NCBI GenBank assembly: GCA_021613335.1
Contig: JAJTWR010000044.1
Coordinates: 2,230,001 to 2,294,000, forward strand
Direction: 5' to 3'
DNA from: Whitmania pigra
Lineage: Eukaryota > Annelida > Clitellata > Hirudinida > Haemopidae
DNA: 64,000 nt
The first letter of the stretch is position 1, and each line of letters begins with the position of its first letter. Positions 1-17,854 of the stretch are shown one piece after another. The notes below the pieces were generated by a model that searched no databases, was not told where the DNA came from, and saw only the letters and a program-made list of their open reading frames with translations. Both the position numbers and the translations under genes were made by a program.

Positions 1-3000
1 GAAGAACAATCTCTCGCCTTAAAAATTGATCAGGAATCCTTGAGGCAACGATTTGAGGCCCACTACAGAGCCAGGGAAGTAGCTGAGCAGAATATAGAGT
101 CGGAATTGGACAGGATAAAAGGAGAACTGAGAGTTGGTTGATTTTTTAATTGAAACAATATTTTGTTAGAATTACCTCATTAATAATTCATTTTTTTAAA
201 TATTAATATAAAACAATCAACAATCAGTAGTTCGGTCAATAAAATGAAATAATTGTTGCAGAGCTTGACTGAATCGAATTCCGTTGAATTATCAGCTCTC
301 CCAGAAATTTCCAAACTCAGTCGTTGCATTGAAATCCTGGAAAAGTCCATAGGCAGACTGTCGAGTCTCTCTGAAGTTTACGGCGCAGTTTACCAGGTAA
401 TTTCCACTCATGTGGTAAAACATGCTGAATATTAATCACGTGCTGAATATTAATCACGTGCTGAATATTAATCACATGCTGAATATTAATCACGTGTTTC
501 TTGGAAACAGGAGTTACGTTCCAGTCAGACGGTTTTGATGGCAGTAAAACACGTGGATAATCTGAAACAGGAAATGGAAAAAAACCATAACAAACTCTTG
601 GACGCCAAGTGAGAAAAGAAATAATTTCTTGAGATTTTGTTTTTAAATGGCCGACATTTTTAAGGAAAACGTTGAAGGAGAACAATCTATGGGACGATGA
701 ATCTGCAGGTTGGAGGAAAAAATTTGTTTCATTCGAATTTATTCAACACCAAAATTAAAAATCATTTGTAATAAATTGTAGTAAATTACAATATAATAAA
801 TAAACATTCAATTCAGCATTTATGCACATTCGTTTTGTTTTTTAATTTACCAAATTCCGGAAAATCTTTTTGCCTAAAAACTCCTTTATTTCGCGAAAGA
901 CTCTCAGCAGGGAGTTTATCCTTTCAAATAAATTAAATTGATATCTTGTGTGATTCATTATTGCTACTGCTTCTACTATAACTTTTCATTTGTTCAGTAA
1001 CGATTGACACAAAATTGCAAAAACACTGCTCATCAGGAAATTAAAACTTATTTAATTAAAATTAATGTTCTGATAATTTATAACATTATTAAAACTTTGC
1101 CGCCACTGCTTAAACCGATACTAAAATTATTAAAAAAATATATATATTGATATATTATTATTATATATCAGATATTAAGTATCTATTTTTAAAATTATTA
1201 TACGATTTAATCCATGATAAATTTTTCCACATTAATATTAATTAATATTAAAACAACAAAACATTAAAATAAATCGCAATGAACTGCACCAACAAACTCA
1301 TAAACAATGTAGCGTCATCATTATCAGCATCATTACCTCCATCATCAAAATCGTCGACGTCGTCGTCAACCTAGTCATCATCATCATCGTCATCATCAGC
1401 ATCATCATCATCACGTATCCAGGTGCAACGGAGCCTCCATTACCCACACGAATGAATTCTTTCCACTCGCGTCTTAAGGTTCGTAAATTTCTGAATATTT
1501 GAACATTCAATCAGCTCCAATCATGAATTGATTCATCAATCAAGCATTTTATCGTTCGAGTAATGCCGTTAATGCGACAGTCAACGACTAGCAGTACATT
1601 CAAGTTGATCTGCAAAATATGCAGAGTGGAAATGACATCCAAATGCATTAATTCACATCCATTACAATGAATTGCACGAGAATTTGTTGGAAATGTTTTG
1701 TAAATGTTGCGATTGTCCTCCTCAACAAACACATCAGGAAGGTGAAACGACGAGACAAAAACTTTCATCTGTTGTTCGGAAACTGCGAAGTAAATTCTCA
1801 AATAAATAATAATTCTCAATTATCGCTCATTCTGGAATTTTCGTTATTTTTCATGAGTTTTTTTATTTTTATTTTTTGTATGTCATGCTCAGTGTATTCT
1901 CATTTAAGCATGTTATTCTAATTGATATTTCGAAGGCTTATGGTTTCTCATTCGTTTATTAAACGTGTTTTTATTGTAACTACTTCGTGTTACACAAATT
2001 ACATAATATATTAAATCTCATTATTAACAAATTATTTTTATTTAATATATGGCTAATGCATGAATACGTCTTGATTAATAGGCTAGATTTTCAAAAAACA
2101 CACAACAATAAATCCAAATCTTGATTGCAATTGATGATTTAAAAATTTATCGAAATTCTTTTTTAACTCGAAAGATAAACATTGCTCCTATTTATAAACG
2201 ATTATGAACTTTTTCCTAGAATCGTTTCCATCGAGTGTTTACTAGAATGGAATTTGTGTACATTTCCAGGCTATCGTAATTATTTCGAGTAGCTCTGCAT
2301 ATTTTTACATAATTATGCGTATTTGTAAATAATTGTATGAATTTAAAATTAATTGTGTATAAATAAAAGTAATAGTGTGCATTTGCATGTAAGAAGTAAC
2401 CAAAAATATTTTTGAGTAATTGTGGTCTTTCAGTTAAACTGAGTTGTAAACTTTATTTAATGTGTTATTCAATGCTATCTATAAAATATTGTCCAATTCC
2501 GTATTATTTTGTTAGAACTTAAGTATTACATTAAAAATTAGACATTAATTTACTTTTAATGTTATCGTTAAAATTATTATTATTGTTGTTGTTCTTATTC
2601 ATGGTAAATATCGTTCATAAAATTTTTAAATCGGTTGATTTCTTGAAGCCATTTAAACAATTTATTGCCGCCTCATTTCAGTGTTCGGTTTTCCTTTTCA
2701 ACACTAAATACGATTCGAGGACAAATGAACTGATTTAATAACAGCCAGTGGCTTAGCCGGGATTGGGCAATTATGTTTTATTTTTAATTTTAAGTGTGCA
2801 TTACATTTCCCCCCCCCCCCCCCTGTTGCTAAGCCTACCATCACAACAGCATAAACATCGCCACTTTTTCCCTTCTCTGGTATTACATGCAGAGTGGAAA
2901 ATCATGATGAAACGGAGTAAGCAGACAATGTTCTATTTAAAAATGAGATTTTAGTCACTTTGCTTTCAAAAGGCTGCCAGCAATCAATAAATTTTTCAGA

Positions 3001-5385
3001 TTTTGATTCAAGAAACTTTATTTCGGTTTAAATTTATTTATTTTGTATTTATTTATTCAGTTCAACTTTATGTTCTTTTGAATTACTAAACTTGTTTTCA
3101 GATAACATATTTCCTATGTTATTAAATTGAAAGCTTTGATGAAAACTTCATAAACCATAGATTTAAATCATGCCAGTTAATTATTAAAGTATTAATTTAC
3201 GTCCTTGTAGGAAAGCCGTCGCCGGGCAAGTTTGGCAGCAGTGCCAAGGAGTTTTAAACCAAATCAAGTAAGTTTCGTTTGAACTAACCACTTCAGAAAC
3301 AAGATATTTTTACAACATAAACTTGTCATCCAATCAATTTACCTCATTACACATTAATTTTTGTATGCATCTCCACACATTCATTCATTCAACGTGTTCA
3401 AAGTTATTCACTTATACTAAGTAAAATGTACATCATAAAACATTTAATTTGAGGATCTTGTATTACTTAGTCCTGCTTGAAATTAATATTGAAATAACTC
3501 AGCAGTTGTTTTGGACGGAGATTAATGTTTAAGTAAGAAATTATCATCCATTTACAGGTAGAACAAAACCTGTACAATTATTATAACAAAGTGAGCCCGC
3601 ATGGCTTAACGGTTAAGGCTATGGTTGCCAGAAGTCCGGCAAAACGAGGTCTTACCCCCTTTTTTAATCTGGTATCCTCCGTCCGGCAGGCTAAGTTAAA
3701 AACCTTTAAAATATCCAGCTTTTCCAATATTTTATATTATAATTTTTATGTGTTGTTGTTACAACTTACCTTGTTATCTACACTCTACCGTATGTTTACA
3801 TTGTTATAATGTACAAAGTCTACGCATTTCTGCGAACTAGTTGATTATAGTCATCCTAACAATAGAGCTCTATGACGTATCTATGGTCAAAATGTTAATG
3901 TTATTTCCGGTAGCAAAGACGCAAGTGAAAATTGTTTTTCTAATTTGTAGTTTTTGCCTTCTACAAATAGAAAATGCAAATTCTCGAACACAATGAAAAA
4001 TAAGTTTCCTGGAATTTTGAAAAAGGCGTCCATTGAATTTAGATTTTTGTTTATTTGACTGTTTCTTGGTCGATTCACTAAGAGTAAGACACACTTATTG
4101 GCAGCTATTGTAAAAAAAAATTGTACTGGATGTGGGTTTAATCCGGAACGATTCAAATGAAACATTCAATAAGTCCTCCTTTGTCCTCTTTGTTTTTTGT
4201 TATGCCCTCCTTTTGGTGTCCACGAATCTGGTAACCCTAGTTAAGACTGCGCCTCACGATGGCTTCACCGTCCTAATCATCCAAGTATGCAACGGACATT
4301 AATAAAACAATATGTAATAACACATCGAAGCTACACAATTAAACCCAAAACTTGAAGATTTTTTTCAATTTCATTCCAGAGTTTTGCAGAGATTTGGAGG
4401 GAAGAGCCGTTTGCTCGTCACCCACCAAAACTTATTATCGGAGGGTAAATATGAAAAAGCGTTGGCTTAAGTTTTAAAAGTTAACTCAAATATATCAATA
4501 ATTTACAGTAAAACTATGAGCAACTCGGGTGACAAAAATCATTATGATGAAAGTCCAGAAATACCTTTTAAAAGAGGAATTAGTCTGCCCAGTAGAAGGT
4601 AAATCGTTTTCCAAGTTTGTTCTAATTTAATTTGTATCAAAGTGACATTTAAATTGTTATTAAAAAATTAACTATTTTATTATTTTACCATTTATTATTT
4701 TCTTTTGCAGTGCAATAAGCAGTCATAAGTGCACATTTTACAAAAATCAAAATTATATAAAAATATTTTCTCCAGAAATTGCCAATTGCTTAGGATGATC
4801 TATATGGGCTATATGAAAATAAGAATTAAATGATGTTATTAAAATATGCCATTCATGTAAGCGCTATTTGGCAATTTCTGCTGTGATGATCTCAGATTAC
4901 TGCCAGATTAACTTATCGTCCAGCCACATACTGGACATTAAGTGTAGGTGCGTGTTTGCTTCTTGTTACGAAAGGACGTTTACGAACGACCCCTTGAAAT
5001 TTTCCCTTAAGAATGAGCGCAGCGACTAGTGCAGATAAATGACATATCAAATCGCATTTCCACATTCTGAGCTGATTTTACGGCGCATCTCCAAAGATGT
5101 TTTCACCAATTAATTAGTGATTCGGCTTATTTGCAAATACAAAATGTATTACAAGCTACAGACTAATTTCTTTACTGAACCATTTGAAGTGAACCAGCGC
5201 CCTACAAGAAACGATCGAGACCACAAGAAGCAAGCAAACTGGAGGCCTTCAGAGAGCGGTTGACGAGCATTTCGAAGAGTATTGATTCAAGCGACGCAGG
5301 AGTTGGCCTCATTCTCTTCGCCAGTACCATCCTCGTCGTGGTTCTCGCCCTACTTAGTTTAAAGTATTTTTTCACGGTCGAATAA
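1..5385 (+). CDS. IRAG/LRMP-like tail-anchored coiled-coil protein (3' part, 5' end outside window)
   Basis: Seven exons join in phase: 1-132, 262-396, 511-609, 3211-3267, 4380-4444, 4509-4598 and 5190-5385 (stop). They encode the last 257 residues. The first three exons are heptad-rich coiled coil, including LSSLSEVYGAVYQ followed by VKHVDNLKQEMEKNHNK, which I recall as the conserved region of IRAG1/IRAG2 (MRVI1/LRMP), proteins that bind the inositol trisphosphate receptor at the ER. A basic-Ser stretch (ESRRRASLAAVPRSF) looks like a kinase site. The last exon ends in one hydrophobic helix (AGVGLILFASTILVVVLALL) and a short tail, the pattern of a C-terminal membrane anchor. The splice model is well supported by phase; the family name is from memory of motifs and is less certain. 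A nuclear-envelope or other ER coiled-coil protein is an alternative. Confidence 0.6.
423..494. repeat. Four perfect or near-perfect 18-bp tandem repeats
   Basis: The unit TGCTGAATATTAATCACG is repeated four times (423, 441, 459, 477), with one substitution in the third copy. It fills most of the 114-bp intron between exons at 396 and 511 of the IRAG-like gene and ends 16 bp before the acceptor. Confidence 0.95.
610..3210 (+). other. Large intron of the IRAG-like gene
   Basis: AT-rich sequence. It includes an imperfect (ATC)n stretch at about 1311-1415 and a small repeat at about 2747-2840 that begins CAGTGGCTTAGCC, has a run of C at 2809-2822, and ends near GCTAAGCC, like a short inverted-repeat element. 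No convincing additional exon was found. Confidence 0.6.
3594..4310 (+). repeat. Degenerate SINE-like sequence in an intron
   Basis: Near 3597 there is a tRNA-like start (GCCCGCATGGCTTAACGGTT, A-box-like), and at 4265-4305 a tail (GTATGCAACGGACATTAATA) that matches the tails of SINE copies at 39292 and 21645. The middle does not match, so this may be two fragments. Confidence 0.45.
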
Positions 5386-6056
5386 CTTTAAGCATATAAA
5401 TATCGTATGGTCCTGACACCACCCCTTAGTAATAGTTGTCTTATCAACATCTGGAGATATTTGAGCACTAGTCGTGAGCGGAAATAACTAGTGCCTTCTA
5501 AAGAATATTTTGTTCGCCCATCCAATTGCTCTCAAAGTACAATGATATCATGAACCAACTTGTAGATTTTGAATTGATGCAATAAATTTTGAATCAAATA
5601 TTTCCTTAATGTAAGTGTACTATTCTAGAAAAAGATCGATAAAGATTAAAGCATGGGTGATTGACACAAGGGAAAGTGAAACGAAAAGAACATGAATATT
5701 GCTTCATTTGGGGAACTTGTCAAGAGGCAGAGATGTAATGAAAGTGATGCTGCTTTGGAGATCAAATGTTTTAGTTAAGAATCGTTAAGAGATGTCTGGG
5801 GAAAATAGTAACTGGTTCAGCTAAAAAGTCCAGAACAAATACAATTTCCAATGAAGAATGGGTCTGATATACAAATGTGCAATCACAACATACTTTCAAA
5901 GTCTCGCTGACTTAGGAATTCATTTTATTTACAATGTACATCATTTACTTACAAAATGGAAATTATATAAGCAATTGTTAACATTTCAATCAATCAGAAG
6001 AGAAGCAGGTTTAAATAAATAAGCAGTAAAACTTAATGCCTATGGAAACAAACACA

Positions 6057-8927
6057 TTAAGAAGGCAGAACCTTGCAAATGTCCTTCTTGATAATCAACT
6101 TTACGACTTTCTTCGGGTACAAAGAACTATCATCCTCATCACAGAATCTCTTCAAAGTGCAAGACCTGTAAGGAATGAACCGAATATTGTGCAGACCCGT
6201 CTTGCTGATGCCATTCGTTGCCTGGAAATTTCCAGTGCCGGAGTTTAGGCGAAAGAGAGGAATCTTCCTCAGACTGATGTTTACGGCCGGCAATCCGGCC
6301 ACCTCTTTGACCGAACTACCATTCTTGCTCCCAACTTCCACTTTGGCAATGCTGTCGCACCATCTTAAATCACCGTCGCACTTTCCCTCGCTATTTCCAT
6401 CGCTGGAACACGATTCTGCCACGGACTCCAACGATGCTTGAGAGATCACGCCTGAAGTAAAACAAAACCAAAAATAATAATAAAAAATGCGCTAATAATA
6501 ATCAGCAATATGTGAGTCAGAAAATAGCCAACAAACCTTTCAAGGAATTTCTGGCAGCAGATGCAGCTTCACAAATCTGATCAAAAGAAAGGCATTTCTG
6601 GAGACTTCTTGAGCACTTCATTTCTTTTGCTTGCAGGTTCATATCTGATCAGTTGAATTCATTAATTATTAATGATTATATCTGATCAGTTGAATACATT
6701 AACTATTAATGATTATATCTGATCAGTTGAATTCATTAATTATTAATGATTATATCTGATCAGTTGAATTCATTAATTATTAATGTTCATATCTGATCAG
6801 TTGAATTCATTAACGTTCATATATGATCAGTAAAATTCATTATTAATGTTTCTGTTATTAATCTACTACTATTGAATGAATGTACATCTTTCACATCCTA
6901 ATTTGAGTTATCGACTAACCACAAGTCGTCAGATCGTCTGAGAGAGGACCAATGTACTTGTAAAAAGGCTTCCGATGCTTCACCTCGTTGGTTTGAATTT
7001 TCGTTATTAATTCCAGGGTCGTCATGATGTTGGCTATGTCATAAAGTCTTCTTATCATTGCTGATGCGATAATAATTAAGAACGATTACATAGAACATTG
7101 AAATAAACAATTATGGAGATGTACTTTTGAATTTCGATGTGTCGTTCTTCTCCACATAAGGATCATCCAAGAGAACTTTGGCTCCCATTTCCAAGTGAAG
7201 AATATGGTTCTGAAACATTTTACCTTAAAAGTCAAAACCTAAACAATCCAATCCACAATGCGATCGTTATTACTAAGAGCCGAGGTAAATGCAGTGCGTA
7301 CATGTTTCAGTAAAACGAAATAAATATTACAACTTTATTTTAAAATAATTCATTTTTATCAAAATACCTTGGAAACCAGGAACATCATGAGAAATTTTTG
7401 ACTCAGAGCACTGAGTGACTTACGAGTATCATCTAAAAACAAAGATTTTATATATTCTCAGGTCTCGTCATCAATGATGTTTAGAATGCTGAGACACAAA
7501 AAGGTAAAAACTAAAACAAAAATTCCACATTTTGACCTGCTCCAAAATTGAGGGGAAGGTTATCTGCCGGATCCAATGGATCCATCTTAGTTTCGCTTTC
7601 TTTTTTAAAATCAAACACTTTTTCAACACTCCAAAATTTTTCCAGCTTCTTATCAAGGCCTTCATCTAATGCTTGTTTCTAAAAATATAACAACCAATGA
7701 AGTGGAGACAGAAATCAAAGAGCAAAACTTACTTTAAGCTTTTTAATTGCACTGCTCAAATGATTTTTTCCGAGCCACAAATATTTATTCTTGGCCATGC
7801 GAGTGGTGAGTTCTATGGATTCCATGACGTTGATGATGTCGTAAACTCTTCTCCTTCCAACACCTGTGAATTAAAACATTAAATATAAATGTACTTTATT
7901 TATACAGAAGCACACAATAGCATAGAGAGGCTTGTAACAGTTTATATTGTATTATAATATTATTATTATAGCTACCAGATGAAAGATTTTTGTTTTAACA
8001 TTTATTTTATCAGTGTGTGTAACATGATGTAATCATTCTCATCAAAGATATGTTTAAAAAGACAGGTTTAGAAATTTATTGTAGTGAAATGTTGCTGTGC
8101 TAAATTAGCGGTACACCAAAGCACGCACATTAATTACTTACAAGAAACGTTACTGCAACTGATTTGACTAAGTTTAGATTTTAAACGAAACATGACAACA
8201 TTAGCTTACCTAGACGATCTGCTGCATCTTTCAAACAGATTTCAGTGTTTGCAGGTGGAAATGGTGGATAAATGGAAAGGAATCTAGATTTAAATATAAA
8301 TGCAACCATATCAAAATTAACTGCCGAAAAAAAATAAGGAACCAGTGCTTGCCGACATGATAACACCCAACTATTACTTGAGAAATTTTTAAGGGATCTT
8401 CTATAAAGAGATCACTTTAATAGTAATTCAAGTCATAAAGTAAGATTGAATATCAATTGCAACATCCACCACATTAATAAGCCAAAAAAAATAAAACCTT
8501 TGTTTATGAACTACAAGCATAATACAGATGTTTTATTTTATGTGTTCAAAATCATCCATGGACAAAAATAATCAATGATTTCAATGACAAGGCTTCTCAG
8601 CAAATCAACTTCAAGAGCAAACCAGTTCAATCAAAGTTCTTACTTTTGACATAAAACACCTAGGGATTTCTCCTTTCTTCCATAAACTTCTAACTTTGCT
8701 TTTTTATCTTGTGATGCTCCATGATCACCACTGAGTGACTTACCCTTATTCGTAAAGTCTTTATCAAAAATATCCCGGTTTTTCAAATCGGGACTGATGG
8801 CCTTCAGGAGCAACTTGAAATTAGAAGTTGGAGTCCATGGTGGCAAGGTCTCTTTGCTTTCGTCTGATTTTGTGGGGCTACAAGGTTCGCACAAGTTTTT
8901 CTCAGACTCATTAGTGCATTCCTTCAT
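6057..8927 (-). CDS. E2F7/8: Atypical E2F transcription factor (E2F7/E2F8 type)
   Basis: Nine exons on the minus strand, 474 residues: 8644-8927, 8210-8283, 7733-7863, 7537-7678, 7368-7432, 7125-7209, 6920-7060, 6537-6644 and 6057-6451. All phases agree. It has two E2F winged-helix DNA-binding domains, the hallmark of E2F7/8: the first about residues 88-162 ([16 protein letters not shown], then [17 protein letters not shown]), the second about 211-307 ([19 protein letters not shown], then [16 protein letters not shown]). The E2F7/8 leader [18 protein letters not shown] precedes the first. No DP-dimerisation or pocket-protein-binding region is visible, as expected for this class, which represses cell-cycle E2F targets as dimers in the nucleus. 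The C-terminal part is much shorter than in vertebrate E2F7/8. The start at 8927 is directly preceded by an AG, so an upstream non-coding or coding exon is possible. Confidence 0.93.
6641..6850. repeat. 37-bp tandem repeat spanning an E2F7/8 splice acceptor
   Basis: Four full 37-bp units start at 6641, 6678, 6715 and 6752, then a 30-bp unit at 6789 and a decayed one at 6819. Each full unit begins ATATCTGATCAGTTGAAT. The acceptor of exon 8 (CTGATCAG/ATAT on the minus strand) lies in the first unit, so the same acceptor string recurs upstream. Confidence 0.93.
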
Positions 8928-10547
8928 CTAAAGGGAAGTCGAAGGTAAATTGATTGCTTCGAAACAACTACATACCACATACACGTCTAAAAACAATAAC
9001 GCTTACGTCTGTGAATTGAAATCCAATCGCATAAAGACCGAAACTATTAGATCTTATTCCGAACAATGCTATTTACTAATATTTGCAAGATAAAACCCAC
9101 TCCTTGACAACGTAGGTACAATATACCACCACCCGCAACAATTTCAAAAAAGCCGCGCTCGTTACTTGAAAATTCTTTTTTAAACACACTCCTGAAGGAT
9201 GCGTGCTATCCAGCAACTAATTTTAATAAACATTTTATTTAAAATTGTTTATTTTACGTTTTATTCTTGCTTGTAAACTGTTAAAACTTCAAAGTCATTA
9301 AACAAAAGCTTTTATGAATGTGGTCCATTAGTCCATTAACTCTCACAACGGTCATATCATAAAATCATTATCTGTATTGATGGCTTGGTACGATTTGTCT
9401 GTTCCTATGCCTCTGGGTTTTGATAAAAGTTGGGTAAGTCTACGAGGAGTGATTCCTAAACTTTTAAATTAAGTAACATTTGTTGGATTTGCTTAATGTG
9501 AATATAAGGTTGTGATTTTGTAGTTAATGCTGACCGATTGGTGTGATGCATACAGGATTTATTAAGCCGTGTGTAAATTTTGATTGAGTGGCTCGACTTT
9601 CTCTCTGATGGCATTGTCATTTAGTCTGCTTGTCCCCCTTTGCTTTATTCGCTTGCTGATTTCAACTCTGCAATTTAAAATAATTCGTCTGGTAAGTTCT
9701 CAAGTTAAATTTCTCCAAATTCTTTCTTACAAGTTGTTCTTTGCTTAATCTTTTTATTTACATCCTTTTACATGTCATGACATTTTCAGCCATTTCAGCT
9801 ATTATTACTTTTCAAGCGAAGTCATTTTTTTAAGGTCTTCCCTGAATAAAAAATTCTCTAATTATCTTCAGCACATGCATGATTCTCTTGTTTTAAAAGT
9901 ATAGAACAATTTAAGACAAACGTATTCAAAGTTTACTCCACATTTAAGTTGTTCTCGAACACATCAATTACATCAATTTACATCAATTGAGACGTGGAAC
10001 TGAAGACTAAATGTGGATTAATGTTGGTTAAAGTAGCACGATTCATTCGCTCATTTTGCTCAAAGTTCTGGCATCAGATTGGACACGTTACATTAAAAAT
10101 AAAAAATATTATTAAAATGGACTCTGTTAATTTATTAAGTGAGACATAATAAAGTTTGTTTATTAGAACTTATTATTATTAGCAATTTTTGTTGTATTTA
10201 AATCCTAAGTTGGGCTTCTACCCACTTTTTTAATTACAGGCAACCGTTCATGTCCTACATTTTTAAAGCTCACATCATTCCAGCAGCACTATTTTAAATT
10301 AGGCGCCCATATGTCAATAAGATAATTTAAAAAAAAATCAAAGCACTAATCGGAATTATAATTCCAAATTGATTGAAATCTGTCAGGATTAACGAGTCTT
10401 CCTATTCAATCACAAAATAAAATTTCAAAAATGTTAGCACAAGTGTAGTAATCAATAGAGCACTGTTACTAGCCCGTAAATAAGAGGAGCCCATATGTGT
10501 TGGGTGGCCGTTTAAAACGTCAACGTATGATCTAACAAGTTGCCAAA
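8928..10547. promoter_or_regulatory. Intergenic region between divergent E2F7/8 and GFAT genes
   Basis: The two coding starts face away from each other across 1.6 kb, so both promoters should lie here. I see no clear TATA box or CpG-rich block and no coding segment. Role is inferred from gene orientation only. Confidence 0.5.
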
Positions 10548-15631
<5,084 letters not shown>

Positions 15632-15803
15632 ATAGAAGATTTTGTTGAATCAAGGAAACTCAAATTTAGTATTTATAAAACTTTGTGAAAGTGAAACATT
15701 AAAATTATAAAACAACATCATATTGACAATAGTTGGTTGAAAAGCATTTGACTGTCCATTATTTGGTCTCTTCAAATGCAGCACATTCCTCCTGAATTGT
15801 CAT

Positions 15804-17450
15804 TTAGTTCTCGGGAGCATAATAAAGTTCCATTGGCTTGGTGGAATGCCAGTACTTCTCACATGTTTGGGAGAGGGAGAGGTTTTCTGGCAAGAGCATC
15901 AGATTCTCGCCGGTTGAGATGAAAATGTGGTACTTGTCGTTCGGTGGGCTTTCCATCATCCCTGAGTTGGGGACCATTTACATGATGAGACTTAGAAACA
16001 GCAGCATTACAAATAACATGGATAATAGCATTGAAAATCTATATTGCAAACACAGCCAAAAATAGAACATAATATAGAAAATATTTAATGGTTTGGTCGT
16101 AATAATATGAAAGGGAAATGCTAGATGTGTGCATACCTGCATCTGAGGTTATTTTCTGCTTGTCCAGCGCAATCCTCATTGCCAGATACTTTGACAAGTG
16201 TTCAACTGTTGAGCAATTTATTGTGCTATTACCCTCATGAAAAATGAATAAGCTCACAAATACCAGCAAACATTAAAATGAATAAGGCATTAGTTGAATA
16301 TGCAATAGATCAGCTTTGCACAACCTAGTGTTATCATCAGATACGAGTAATTTCACAAATAACAAAAAGTGACACTACCGGATGCATTGGACGTGGTCTT
16401 GATGAAACGAGTTTGAACAGCATCGGCGTTGGGTTGCGAAGGGTGGGGCTTAAAGACCAGCTCAATCTCTGGGGTCGACCTTTGAACATTTCTTCCGGAG
16501 GTTCCCTCGGATACTCCGTCTCCGATCGAGTTTTCTCCAGCAGATTCATCAGACGTCATCTGATTGTGTTTCCTGGAAGTGTCAGTTGCCTCCTGGTCTG
16601 CAAATTTCCTTCGCTGATTTCTATTCAAAGCCTGCTGTCTGAGGCCTTCCTCAATGTTCTGCGTCAAAGCAGCTGGATTCATGGATTGCTTCAGTTTTGC
16701 AAGGACCCTCTCCTGATGGGCCTCATACTCATCACGACTTGGATAAATTTTTGAGATTAAGGCATCAAAGTTTGGATCTGGCCTCAGAGACCTTTTTGAC
16801 ACCAACTTCTTTCTGCATGTTGGACATTCCTTGTTGCCACTTCTCAGTGCTGTTATGATGCATTCCTGACAAAACCTGTCAATTTACAGTTGATTAGTCA
16901 TCTGCCACTAGCATCTTATTTCTCTTAGAAATTAAACTGCTCTTCAGAAAAAAGAAGTAAAAGTGAAAATTAAGCAGCACCTTTTCAAACTTAACAATTC
17001 AATTGGAATTTCAACATTTAACCGGCTTTTCAGTAAAAATATTGGATTACTTTTCATAACCAGTTTATTTATCTGGATGTGCAACAGTAATTCAATGGCT
17101 GGTTTTGGCTGTTAGACAATTCTATTTTGCATGATGTTTTAAATGTCAAATTATAAAATTAATCAAATCACAAAAACATGACGTCAAGATGTCTGTCAAG
17201 ATATAGTAATACCACTATAGTTAAATTTATATCATAGCGAAGCCGATCTTAGCACAAACCTGTGAAGACATTCTTTTGTGGTCATAGTATTTTTTAACAT
17301 GTCCAGACAAATAGGACACATCAATTCATTGTGGAGGCTCCTCGGCGAGACAGCGATTTCGGTGTTATCCGTGATGGCCTCTTGCGGAGTGCGATGCATT
17401 TCATAGGGACTGAGACCCCAAGCTTTGCTTTGAACAGGCGGTTGTTCCAT
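15804..17450 (-). CDS. RNF2: Polycomb RING1/RING2 E3 ubiquitin ligase
   Basis: Four exons on the minus strand (17260-17450, 16379-16875, 16137-16205, 15804-15961) encode 304 residues. The C3HC4 RING finger at about residues 45-84 reads [18 protein letters not shown] and CPTC, followed by the strongly conserved [20 protein letters not shown]. The middle is Ser/Gln-rich linker. The C-terminal RAWUL domain is split over the last two exons ([12 protein letters not shown] and [17 protein letters not shown]). In PRC1 this protein monoubiquitinates histone H2A with a PCGF partner, in the nucleus. Length is close to RNF2 (336) and Drosophila Sce. It converges with GFAT, the stop codons lying 172 bp apart. 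Confidence 0.97.
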
Positions 17451-17850
17451 AATTCAAATTTGCTGATGGCTAATTACGATTACACAAGCCGACCCGGGTC
17501 CGACAAAGTAAACAAAACAAGATGCAGAACGACGTTCAAATCTCAACAGAAGAACATTATTTCTTAAGCGACACTTCCTTTGGCCTAACACAACAAATAA
17601 ATTAAACTTAACTTCACAAATGTTAATGTTATTGCTTAAGTAATTATATGCAATTTAAAATAAATTAATTGCCATTAACCAGATGCAACACACGATTTTT
17701 AATAGCTAGTGCTCAGTGTGAATCACTCAGTATGAATTAGCGTTGATGAAAAAACCTCTATTGACTAATTTATTTTCATATTATTTATAACACCGACAGT
17801 TGTTTATTTGTACGAGGTTTAGTCAGTCAAATTAGTAAATAAATTGTATT
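17451..17850. other. Upstream region of RING1/2
   Basis: AT-rich, with the likely RING1/2 promoter by position. No coding segment or recognisable element was seen. Confidence 0.4.
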
Positions 17851-17854
17851 TTTG

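Noticed and set aside
676..708. Possible exon LKENNLWDDESA in the IRAG-like gene
   Set aside because: Its phase does not join to the exon at 3211 without a stop.
1298..1510. Met/Thr-rich open frame
   Set aside because: Low-complexity reading of an imperfect ATC repeat.
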